Shown: positions 1 to 7,391 of the stretch, one piece after another
Numbering within the stretch: the stretch's first letter is position 1
Layout: the number at the start of each line of letters is the position of its first letter
Source of the DNA: Streptomyces erythrochromogenes
Lineage (GTDB): Bacteria; Actinomycetota; Actinomycetes; Streptomycetales; Streptomycetaceae
NCBI RefSeq assembly: GCF_036170895.1
Contig: NZ_CP108036.1
Span: forward strand, 7,103,501 to 7,167,500
Direction: 5' to 3'
DNA length: 64,000 nucleotides
Notes under the pieces: generated by a model
What the model was told of the DNA's origin: nothing
The model's input: the letters and a program-made list of their open reading frames with translations, nothing else
Database searches by the model: none
Position numbers and translations under genes: made by a program

Positions 1-337
1 CGACGGTCGAGTACCCGACCCGGTGCGGGTTGAGACCCGTGAGCAGCGCGGCGCGGGCGGGGGAGCACAGGGGCATGGTGTGGTAGTTGGCCAGCCGCAG
101 ACCGTCCTCGGCCAGTCCGTCGAGTACGGGGGTGGGGACCTCGGAGCCGAACGGGCCGATGTCGCTGTAGCCCATGTCGTCCACGAGGACCACGACGATG
201 TTCGGGGCGCGGCCGCCGGGCCGGCGCGGCGGCTGCCAGGAGGGCTCGGACTCGGCGAAGGTACGGCCCACCTTTCCGGCGAAACCGTCGTAGGGATCGC
301 GGCGGTTCGGGGTGCCGGGAGTACGCGGGTTGGTCAT
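1..337 (-). CDS. Sulfatase (arylsulfatase-type), N-terminal part
   Basis: Only the first 112 codons lie in the window and the gene continues beyond the left edge. The alkaline-phosphatase-superfamily metal site is visible as APNIVVVLVDDMGYSD at about residues 44-59. The formylglycine signature CSPAR follows, with Cys91 the residue expected to be converted to formylglycine in type I sulfatases. The enzyme should hydrolyse sulfate esters. There is no signal peptide or membrane segment: the N terminus is hydrophilic and proline/arginine-rich, so a cytoplasmic location is inferred. The ATG at 337-335 overlaps the TGA of the upstream ABC ATPase gene (334-336) as ATGA, which implies translational coupling to the importer. 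The N-terminal layout resembles the larger actinobacterial aryl/alkyl-sulfatase group, but the substrate cannot be told. Confidence 0.9.
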   Translation of the reverse strand, partial: MTNPRTPGTPNRRDPYDGFAGKVGRTFAESEPSWQPPRRPGGRAPNIVVVLVDDMGYSDIGPFGSEVPTPVLDGLAEDGLRLANYHTMPLCSPARAALLTGLNPHRVGYSTV

Positions 338-2229
338 GGGCGGAGCTCCTTCGGAGAGGACGGGGCGGTCCGGGGAACGGCCCCGAGCAGGGTGCGGGTG
401 TAGGGGTGGGCGGGACGTGTGCAGACCTGGTCGGCCGCGCCGGTCTCGACGACCTGCCCGCGGTGCATCACGGCGATGCGATGACTGATCTGCCGCACCA
501 CCGCGAGATCGTGGGCGATGAACAACAGGGCGAGTCCGAGGTCGCGTTGCACGTCGGTCAGGAGGTTGACGACCTGGGCCTGGACGGAGACGTCGAGGGC
601 GGAGACGGGCTCGTCGCAGATGAGGACCGACGGCTCGGGGGCCAGCGCGCGGGCGATGCCGATGCGCTGGCGTTGACCGCCGGAGAACGCGTGCGGATGG
701 CGCCCGGCGACGTCCGGATCGAGGCCGACCTGCCGTAGCAGAGCGGCCACCCGCTCCGCCCGTTCCGCGCGGTCGCCGAGGCCGTGCGCGATCAGCGGCT
801 CGGCGATGATCTGGCCCACGGTCATCCGGGGGTTGAGGGAGGAGAAGGGGTCCTGGAAGACCATCTGGACCTCACGGCGCAGCGCCTTGGCCGTCTCGGG
901 GGACGCGGCGGAAAGCTCCCGCCCCCGGAAGCGGATGCCTCCGGAGGTCGGTTCGTACACCTGGACGAGGGTGCGCGCGAGCGTGGACTTCCCCGATCCC
1001 GACTCGCCCACGATCCCCAGCGTCTCACCGGGGTGCAGGACGAGGTCGACTCCGTCCAGGGCGACCACCGGATCGCGTCGTCCGGCCCGGCCCCGGCCGG
1101 GGAAGGTCTTGCGCAGCGCGGTGACCTCCAGCAGCGGCGTGGCGGACGGGTCGGCGGACGGCTGGGCTCCGCGGTCGTCGGCGGGTTCCCGGCCGACGGT
1201 GAAGTCCTTCGGGCCGGTGACCCAGCACGCGGAGCGGACGCCATCCGCGCTTGCGGTCAGCGGGGGCGCCTGCTCGCGGCAACGGTCCTCGGCCAGCGGG
1301 CACCGGGGTGTGAAGCCGCACCCCTCGGCGGGGGCGGCGGGGTCGGGCGGGCTGCCGGGAATGCCGAGCAGGCGGGTGCCCGAAGGGGATTCCAGGCGCG
1401 GCACGGCCGCCAGCAGTCCGGCGGTGTAAGGGTGTCGGGGGAGGGTGAGCACACGCTCGGTGGGTCCGTCCTCGACGACCGTTCCTCCGTACATCACCAT
1501 CACCCGGCGGCAGACGCGCGCGACGACTCCGATGTCGTGGGTGACGAGGACGAGAGCGGTGCCGGTTTCCCGGTTCAGCCGTTCCAGCAGTTGCAGGATC
1601 TGGTCCTGGACGGTGGCGTCGAGCGCGGTGGTCGGTTCGTCGGCGATCAGTACGTCGGGTTCGTTGGCGAGCGCGAGGGAGATCATCACGCGCTGGCGCA
1701 TGCCGCCGGAGAACTGGTGCGGGTGGTCGTCGATCCGCCGTGCGGGATCGGGAATGCCGACCAGGCCCAGGAGTTCGAGCGCGCGGGCCCGACGCGAACG
1801 CCGGTCGCCGCGCCCGTGGGCGCGCATCGCCTCGTCCAGGTGCTGTCCGATGGAGAGCACCGGGTTGAGGGAGGCCATCGGGTCCTGGAAGACCATTGCG
1901 ACCCGGCTCCCCCGGACGCGGCGCAGCGCCTCCTCACCGGCCGCGACGAGGTCTTCCCCGTCGAGCAGGACGGAGCCGCCGGTGACGCGGCCGCCACCCG
2001 GCAGCATGCGCGTGAGCGAGAGGGCCAGGGTGGATTTGCCCGAGCCGGACTCGCCCACGATGCCCAGCGTCTCGCCCGCGCCGAGGGAGAAGTCGACGCC
2101 CCGGACAGCCCGCACGGTACCGGCACCGAGGGGGAATGCGACGTGCAGGCCGCGTACGTCGAGCAGCGCAGCGGCGCGTCCGGCAGCGGTGATGGTGCCG
2201 GTGGCGGAGTGGGTCGTGGCTGGGCTCAC
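334..2229 (-). CDS. Fused double ABC ATPase of an oligopeptide/dipeptide-type importer
   Basis: A 631-residue protein carrying two complete nucleotide-binding domains, equivalent to DppD and DppF (or OppD/OppF) joined head to tail. The first has Walker A GESGSGKST at residues 59-67, signature FSGGMRQR and Walker B VLIADEPTTALD. It is followed by the oligo_HPY C-terminal extension with its cysteine cluster GCGFTPRCPLAEDRC. The second repeats Walker A near residue 408, signature FSGGQRQR and Walker B VLICDEPVSALD. The GTG at 2229-2227 overlaps the upstream permease stop as GTGA; the open frame continues further upstream only as an out-of-frame shadow of the permease. It powers uptake with the two permeases and the lipoprotein encoded just upstream. 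Such fusions are common in actinobacteria and usually serve peptides, nickel or glycosides. Confidence 0.93.
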   Translation of the reverse strand: MSPATTHSATGTITAAGRAAALLDVRGLHVAFPLGAGTVRAVRGVDFSLGAGETLGIVGESGSGKSTLALSLTRMLPGGGRVTGGSVLLDGEDLVAAGEEALRRVRGSRVAMVFQDPMASLNPVLSIGQHLDEAMRAHGRGDRRSRRARALELLGLVGIPDPARRIDDHPHQFSGGMRQRVMISLALANEPDVLIADEPTTALDATVQDQILQLLERLNRETGTALVLVTHDIGVVARVCRRVMVMYGGTVVEDGPTERVLTLPRHPYTAGLLAAVPRLESPSGTRLLGIPGSPPDPAAPAEGCGFTPRCPLAEDRCREQAPPLTASADGVRSACWVTGPKDFTVGREPADDRGAQPSADPSATPLLEVTALRKTFPGRGRAGRRDPVVALDGVDLVLHPGETLGIVGESGSGKSTLARTLVQVYEPTSGGIRFRGRELSAASPETAKALRREVQMVFQDPFSSLNPRMTVGQIIAEPLIAHGLGDRAERAERVAALLRQVGLDPDVAGRHPHAFSGGQRQRIGIARALAPEPSVLICDEPVSALDVSVQAQVVNLLTDVQRDLGLALLFIAHDLAVVRQISHRIAVMHRGQVVETGAADQVCTRPAHPYTRTLLGAVPRTAPSSPKELRP

Positions 2230-3071
2230 TGTCGGATCCCCCGGTTCAGGGCTTCCGCGACGAGGGTGAAGCCGACGACGAGTGCGGTCACCGCGATCAG
2301 CGGCGCCACGGCGAAAGTGGCATGGGTGCCCACGTAGGACGTGGACTGGCTGAGGATGCTGCCGAGGGAGGGCTCCGGCGGCCGGATGCCGACGCCGATG
2401 AAGCTCATGGCGCCCTCGATGAACACGGCGATCGACAGGGCGGTGGCGATCTGCACCACGACGGGGTCGATCGCGTTGGGCAGCACGTGGCGGACCAGGA
2501 CGCGCAGCCGCCCCGCGCCGCCCACCCGTGCGGCGACGGCGTACTCGCGCTCGCGCTGTACGAGGACGGCGCCCCGCAGCAGCCGCCCGAAGGCGGGCGC
2601 CTCCGCCAGCGCGATCACGACCACGACCGGCAGTCGTCCCGGCCCCCAGATGGCGGTGATGGTCAGGGCGAGGATCAGGCCGGGGAAGGCCAGCACCAGG
2701 TCGAAGGCCCGCTGGACGGCGACATCGGCGGCCCGCGAGGAGACGGAGAGCAGCGCGAGGGCGCAACCCGCCGCGGCGGCGACGGGCACGGCCACGAGGC
2801 CGATGGCGAGGTCGGCGCGGATGCCGTGGAGCACCCGGCTGAACAGGTCGCGCCCGAGGTCGTCGGTGCCGAACGGATGCCCCGTCGACGGACCGGCCAG
2901 TGCGTCACCGCTCTGTGCCAGTGGATCGGCGGACGTGAGCAGCGGAGCCAGCAGTCCGGCCAGTGCGACCGCGGACACCAGCGCGAGGCCGGCGATGCCG
3001 CGGGCACTGAGCAGTCCGGCGAGGTAGCGGTTGCGGGCGCGCAGCGAGGAGGACGTGGCCGTGATGGTCAT
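2226..3071 (-). CDS. ABC importer permease, DppC/OppC type
   Basis: Inner-membrane permease of 281 residues. It has an N-terminal membrane segment (RGIAGLALVSAVALAGLLAPLL), the HPFGTDDLGRDLFSRVLHG motif typical of DppC/OppC, and the EAA-type cytoplasmic coupling loop around VGGAGRLRVLVRHVLPN. About six membrane segments are predicted by eye. I chose the ATG at 3071 because an AGGTGG sequence lies 8 bases upstream. A GTG two codons earlier (3077) overlaps the DppB stop as GTGA and is an equally possible coupled start. It pairs with the DppB-type permease to form the channel energised by the fused ATPase. Confidence 0.92.
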   Translation of the reverse strand: MTITATSSSLRARNRYLAGLLSARGIAGLALVSAVALAGLLAPLLTSADPLAQSGDALAGPSTGHPFGTDDLGRDLFSRVLHGIRADLAIGLVAVPVAAAAGCALALLSVSSRAADVAVQRAFDLVLAFPGLILALTITAIWGPGRLPVVVVIALAEAPAFGRLLRGAVLVQREREYAVAARVGGAGRLRVLVRHVLPNAIDPVVVQIATALSIAVFIEGAMSFIGVGIRPPEPSLGSILSQSTSYVGTHATFAVAPLIAVTALVVGFTLVAEALNRGIRQ

Positions 3072-3073
3072 GG

Positions 3074-4018
3074 TCACGCCCACCTGATCCGGGGGTCCAG
3101 CCAGGCGTAGACGAGGTCGGTGAGCAGCTGCACGGCGACGAACACCGCGACCAGCAGCAGGAGCAGTGCCTGGACCACGGGGTAGTCGCGGCGGATCACA
3201 CCCTGTTCGGCGAGCATGCCGAGCCCCGGCCAGGCGAAGACGGCCTCCACCAGCACCGCCCCGCTGAGCAACTGTCCGACCTGCATGCCGAGTACGGTGA
3301 CCACGGGCGGCAGGGCGCCCGGCAGTGCGTGGCGCCAGACGATGCGCCGACGGCTGACGCCCAGGGCCGTGGCGGTGCGTACGTAGTCCTCGGCCAGGGC
3401 GCGCTCGAGGCCGTCCTTGAGGTAGCGGCCGAGGACGGCGGCGCTCGGCAGGGCGAGACACAGCGCCGGCAGCAGCAGGTACTGCAGGCCGATGTCGGGG
3501 GCGTCGAGCACCGACCGGTATCCGCCGGGGGGCAGCAGGCGCATGCCCACCGCGAACACCAGCACCAGCACGATCCCGGTCACGAACGGCGGCACGGCCA
3601 GCGAGGCGGTGGTGACCGCCTGCGCTGCGGCGCGCACCCCGCGGCCGCGCCCGGTCGCCCCCAGCAGCCCGAGGGCGAGGCCGAGCACGACCACCAGCAC
3701 CAGCGCGCCGAGCGTCAGCTCCACCGTCCGGCCCAGCCCCTGACCGATCAGCTCGGAGACCTCGCCGCCGATGGCGTACGAGGGGCCGAGGTCGCCGTGC
3801 ACGAGATCGCCGAGCCAGGTGACGTACTGGCTGGGCAGCGGGCGGTCCAGGCCGAGTCGGCCGCGGATCGCCTCGATGGCAGCGGGTCCGGCGTCCGGTC
3901 CCGCCAGGGTGGTGGCGGGGTCGCCGGGGATGAGGCGCAGGATGACGAAGATGACGAACGAGGCGAGCGCCAGGACGAGCAGCGCGGACGGAACCCTCTT
4001 CAACAGGTAGGAGCGCAC
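3074..4018 (-). CDS. ABC importer permease, DppB/OppB type
   Basis: 314-residue membrane protein. The start MRSYLLKRVPSALLVL and the segment SFVIFVILRLIPGDPA are hallmarks of DppB/OppB permeases, and the EAA-type loop (ALGVSRRRIVWRHALPGAL) is present in the second half. About six transmembrane segments. The ATG at 4018 is only four bases downstream of the binding-protein stop, so the two are cotranscribed. The family transports oligopeptides, nickel or oligosaccharide-like solutes. The sequence alone does not decide which, but the coupled sulfatase and the ROK regulator upstream suggest a non-peptide, possibly sulfated or sugar-like, substrate (inference). Confidence 0.93.
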   Translation of the reverse strand: MRSYLLKRVPSALLVLALASFVIFVILRLIPGDPATTLAGPDAGPAAIEAIRGRLGLDRPLPSQYVTWLGDLVHGDLGPSYAIGGEVSELIGQGLGRTVELTLGALVLVVVLGLALGLLGATGRGRGVRAAAQAVTTASLAVPPFVTGIVLVLVFAVGMRLLPPGGYRSVLDAPDIGLQYLLLPALCLALPSAAVLGRYLKDGLERALAEDYVRTATALGVSRRRIVWRHALPGALPPVVTVLGMQVGQLLSGAVLVEAVFAWPGLGMLAEQGVIRRDYPVVQALLLLLVAVFVAVQLLTDLVYAWLDPRIRWA

Positions 4019-4022
4019 GGCG

Positions 4023-5585
4023 TCACACCAGGTAGGCGTCGTCGAGGATGAGGTAGCCGAACTTGTTGAGGTCCGCTCCGTGGACCTTGGCCGTGGCGAC
4101 CTCCACCGAAGCCTCCACCGCGAGGTCGATGATGAAGGCCTCGTCGAGGAGCTGGTCGCTGACCCGCTGGTAGGCCGCCAGCGCCTCGGGGCTCTCCGCG
4201 TCGCTCCGCACCCACGCCTCCCGTACCGCTTCGGTGTAGGCGGGCGAGCTGAACCGGGACGTGTTCTTTGCCTCGTTGAAGGGGTAGGCGCTGACGGCCA
4301 GGGTGGACGGGTGGACCTGGGCGAAGCCGTGGCCCATGGTCCACAGGGCCGGCATCTGCTGGGCGATCAGCTTCTTCTGCATGGTCGCCGAGTCGTAGGG
4401 CTGGAGCTCGGTGGTGATGCCGATCTGCTTCAGGTCGTACTGGATGATCTGGGCGATGGCCGTGACCCTGGGCACCGCGGCGTGGGCCAGCGGCAGGGAC
4501 AGGGTGTCGTGGCCGGCCTCCTTCAGCAGGGCCCGCGCCTTGACCGGATCGTGCGTGTAGTGGGTGGCGTTGGCGTCGCTGTACGCGGGGGAGGACTTCG
4601 GCCACGGGGCGGCGCTCGCCTGGCCGTAGCCGCCGAGGACCTGCTTGACGATGCGCTCGCGGTCCACGGCCCAGGCGAGCGCCTGGCGTACGCGCTTGTC
4701 GCTGGTGTACTGCTCCGTGACGTTGACGCCGAGGTAGAGGGCGCCGGCGCCGGTGTCGTAGCCCCTGATACGGAACTGCTTGTCGTCCTTCAGCTGCGCC
4801 ACGTCCTGGCCCCGGACGTCGAACGAGAGCTGTGACTGGGCGGTGCGCAGCGAGGAGAGCAGCGAATCGGGCTGCGGGATGATGCGTATCTCGACCTTGT
4901 CGAGGTAGGGACGGCCGGGCTGCCAGTAGCGCTCGTTGCGCGCGAAGCTGAGGGAAGAGCCGGGGCTGCGGCCGGTGAAGGTGTAGGGCCCGGTGCCGAT
5001 GAGCTGCTTGCCGGCGACCGCGTCCTCGACCGAGTCCTTGTCGGCGATGAACATGAACTCGAAGAGGTCGAACAGGTTGCTGACGGGATGCGCGAGACCG
5101 AGGGTGATCTCGTGGTCGCCCCGCTTCTCGAACGAGGTGACCGCGGCCGCCGTGGATCTCAACTGGGCGGCGCGCACGGGGTTCTGGAGGTTCTGCACCG
5201 CGAAGATGACGTCGTCCGCCGTGAACTTGCGGCCGTTGTGGAAGGTGACGTCGTCGCGGAGCACGAAGGTGATGCTCTTGCCGTCCGGGGCCACCTGCCA
5301 GGACTTCGCCAGCTCCGGCTGCGGCCGCAGCTTGTCGTCGTAGCGGGTGAGGGTGTTGAACACCAGGCGTGGGACGAGCGTCATCGCGCTCACCGCGAAG
5401 AGCAGGGCCGGAGTGAAGTCGACACCGTGCGCGACCGTCAGGGTGCCGCCCCTGCGGGGGCTCGCCGAGGCGGCGGGTGCGCTGTCGTCGACCGCGGAGC
5501 GGCAGGCGCCCAGCGTCATGAGGACGGAGCCGGCGCCCAGGGCGCGCAACAGGCCCCGGCGGGAGAGGTGGGGGAGCGTGGTCAT
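4023..5585 (-). CDS. ABC importer substrate-binding lipoprotein, SBP family 5
   Basis: 520-residue extracellular solute-binding protein of the DppA/OppA family (SBP_bac_5). The N terminus combines a twin-arginine-like start (SRRGLLRALGAG, Arg9-Arg10) with a lipobox LGAC ending at Cys28, so it should be exported, probably by Tat, and lipid-anchored. The family body is clear: GGTLTVAHG, FTADDVIFAVQNL, IGTGPYTF and VRQALAWAVDRERIV. I chose the ATG at 5585, which places the signal peptide at the N terminus; a longer reading to 5681 adds residues before the signal. It is the first gene of the importer operon and is preceded by an unusually AT-rich stretch (5624-5654) likely to carry its promoter or operator. 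Confidence 0.93.
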   Translation of the reverse strand: MTTLPHLSRRGLLRALGAGSVLMTLGACRSAVDDSAPAASASPRRGGTLTVAHGVDFTPALLFAVSAMTLVPRLVFNTLTRYDDKLRPQPELAKSWQVAPDGKSITFVLRDDVTFHNGRKFTADDVIFAVQNLQNPVRAAQLRSTAAAVTSFEKRGDHEITLGLAHPVSNLFDLFEFMFIADKDSVEDAVAGKQLIGTGPYTFTGRSPGSSLSFARNERYWQPGRPYLDKVEIRIIPQPDSLLSSLRTAQSQLSFDVRGQDVAQLKDDKQFRIRGYDTGAGALYLGVNVTEQYTSDKRVRQALAWAVDRERIVKQVLGGYGQASAAPWPKSSPAYSDANATHYTHDPVKARALLKEAGHDTLSLPLAHAAVPRVTAIAQIIQYDLKQIGITTELQPYDSATMQKKLIAQQMPALWTMGHGFAQVHPSTLAVSAYPFNEAKNTSRFSSPAYTEAVREAWVRSDAESPEALAAYQRVSDQLLDEAFIIDLAVEASVEVATAKVHGADLNKFGYLILDDAYLV

Positions 5586-5937
5586 GATGGAACCGCCTTG
5601 GCGATGGGGAAATCGAGAAGAGAAGTTAATTGCGATCTGAGCGGAACTAATTACCTGCAGGTGGGACCCGGTGCGGTCCATCGCAGGCGGTGGCGGCGCG
5701 GCGGTCCGGTCGGGAGCGCGGGGCGCGGGGTGCGGTACGAGGGTGTGGCCGGCCGCGTCTCACCGGTGGTCCCGTCGGGCGGGAACGGAGCCGGGGCGGC
5801 CCGGAGGCAGGCTGAAACCGCAGAAGTCAGCGAGGACAGCCCGGCGACGGCACGGCACAGATCGCGCTGGCGTGCCGACAAAGGTCGACATGCCTGCGGG
5901 AAACGAGCCGCACGGTCGGGGTCATGCGCGCAGGTTG
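5586..5937. other. 352-bp intergenic region between ROK regulator and importer operon
   Basis: No convincing gene. Small open frames on both strands lack ribosome sites and family resemblance. The part nearest the importer (5624-5654) is strikingly AT-rich for this genome and is annotated separately. The remainder is ordinary GC-rich spacer downstream of the ROK gene. Confidence 0.7.
5624..5654 (-). promoter_or_regulatory. AT-rich candidate promoter/operator of the importer operon
   Basis: Two TAATT-containing half sites, GTTAATTG (5625-5632) and CTAATTAC (5647-5654), form an imperfect inverted repeat about 40-70 bp upstream of the binding-protein start. AT-rich imperfect palindromes of this size are typical ROK-family operators. 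The adjacent ROK gene makes it the natural candidate regulator, but this is inference. Confidence 0.45.
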
Positions 5938-7158
5938 TCAGACACCCGGTGATTGGTCAAACGCCACTGTTCGCAGTGGATCACCGTAGATGTTGGCCAG
6001 AACAGCCGTGCCGGCCGCGACGTCCAGAGCCCGCTCCCCGGTACCCGGCGCGACGATCCGCTCCGGGTCGTCGCACAGGTGCGAGCGCCCGACCGCCTCC
6101 GTGCGGATCGCGTCGAGGTACCTCGGATGGGCTCCTGAGAACGTCTCGTGCACGACCACCACGTCCGGGTTGACCAGGTCGGCCAGCAGCGCGACCGCCC
6201 GGCCGATCAGCCGTGCCCGGCGCCGCACCAGACGGTCGGCGCCGGGATGTCCCGCCGCCACGGCCTCGGAGAGCAGCGCGCGGTCGGGTTCGGCGATGAT
6301 GCCCAGCTCAGTGGCCTCCTCGAACAGGGCGGTGTCGGAGACGACGGCCTCGAAGCAGCCGGTCCGCCCGCAGGGACACTTCACCCGGCTGCCGGGGACG
6401 GGCTGATGGGCCAGGTCACTGGTGGCCGCGCGCGGGCCGAGGTGCACCCGGCCGCCACTGCCCAGAGCCGCGTCGACCACATGGCCCACGAAGATCGCCA
6501 CGATGCTGTGCTGGGCGTCGGGGTGGCCGAAGAGGATCTCCGACTGGGCGAGGGCGCGCGCGTGATTGTCGACGTACACCGGCAGTCCGGTGGCTCGTTC
6601 CAGTGCGGCGCGCAGCGGTACGTCGTACCACCCGAGCGGCTCATGCCGCACCGCGATCCCCCGCTCCGGATCCACTCTTCCCCCCAGCACCGCGCCCACA
6701 CCCGCGATGCTGAGGGCGCCCTTGTGCGCGGCGAGGAAGGCCGGAAGCCGCCCGGTCACCCGTTCCAGGATCGCGGTCCGGCCGGGCCCCCGACTGCTCA
6801 CGTCCTCCCGGGCCAGGATGCGTCCGCGCAGGTCGATCAGCGACAGCGTCGCGCCCGGCACTCCGATGTGCACACCGGCCACCGCGACCCGCCCGGAGTC
6901 GATGTCCACCGGAACCTGCGGGCGGCCGACGCCCGCCGCGGCGACCAGTTCGGGGCGCTCCCGCACCAGCCCGAGCCGGGCGAGGTCGAGCACCTGCCGT
7001 GAGACCGCCGCCGGGCTGAGCCCAGTGAGGGCGGCGATCCGCCTGCGCGCCACCGGACCGTGGTCGAGCACGGTACGCAGCACCGCGGAGGTGTTCGCCT
7101 CCCGTCGGCCGTCGCCGCCGCGGAGCTGTTGGTAGGGGCTGTTCAGCGGGGCGGGCAT
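5938..7158 (-). CDS. ROK-family transcriptional regulator
   Basis: 406 residues. An N-terminal winged helix-turn-helix (about residues 15-75, HGPVARRRIAALTGLSPAAVSRQVLDL) precedes a ROK sugar-kinase-like domain. The ROK zinc-binding signature is visible as KCPCGRTGCFEA in the second half. The start ATG at 7158 leaves a short N-terminal arm before the HTH, as in NagC/XylR-type repressors; the open frame extends 45 codons further upstream without a better start. ROK regulators sense sugars or sugar derivatives and usually control the neighbouring transporter. It lies on the same strand 352 bp upstream of the importer operon and is divergent from the large SARP gene, so it probably represses importer plus sulfatase until a substrate-derived inducer appears (inference). 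Confidence 0.9.
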   Translation of the reverse strand: MPAPLNSPYQQLRGGDGRREANTSAVLRTVLDHGPVARRRIAALTGLSPAAVSRQVLDLARLGLVRERPELVAAAGVGRPQVPVDIDSGRVAVAGVHIGVPGATLSLIDLRGRILAREDVSSRGPGRTAILERVTGRLPAFLAAHKGALSIAGVGAVLGGRVDPERGIAVRHEPLGWYDVPLRAALERATGLPVYVDNHARALAQSEILFGHPDAQHSIVAIFVGHVVDAALGSGGRVHLGPRAATSDLAHQPVPGSRVKCPCGRTGCFEAVVSDTALFEEATELGIIAEPDRALLSEAVAAGHPGADRLVRRRARLIGRAVALLADLVNPDVVVVHETFSGAHPRYLDAIRTEAVGRSHLCDDPERIVAPGTGERALDVAAGTAVLANIYGDPLRTVAFDQSPGV

Positions 7159-7376
7159 CTGTGGGGTCCTCACTCGGGCACGTGATTCCGGCGGGGAGGT
7201 CGCGCGTACGGACCGCGCGGGGAGCCGGGGTCCCGGTGCTGATCGTAGGCTGCCGCCGTCGTGGGCGGAGATGCCGATGTCCAGCTCGGCCATGGCGGCG
7301 ACAGCGCGGTCGGCTGCTCCAGAGGTACACGCGCAGGCCCGCTTGGTGGTCGGTCCCTTCGTTTCAACGGGGTTGC

Positions 7377-7382
7377 TACATT
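7377..7382 (+). promoter_or_regulatory. Candidate -10 element TACATT of the SARP gene
   Basis: TACATT lies nine bases before the ATG at 7392, so transcription would begin at or just before the start codon and the message would be leaderless. No good -35 hexamer is visible and there is no Shine-Dalgarno sequence before this ATG. Confidence 0.45.
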
Positions 7383-7391
7383 GGCTCGATC

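Noticed and set aside
334..2766. 810-codon ABC ATPase with a long Arg-rich N terminus
   Set aside because: The first 179 codons are a shadow of the permease gene. The coupled GTG at 2229 is the natural start.
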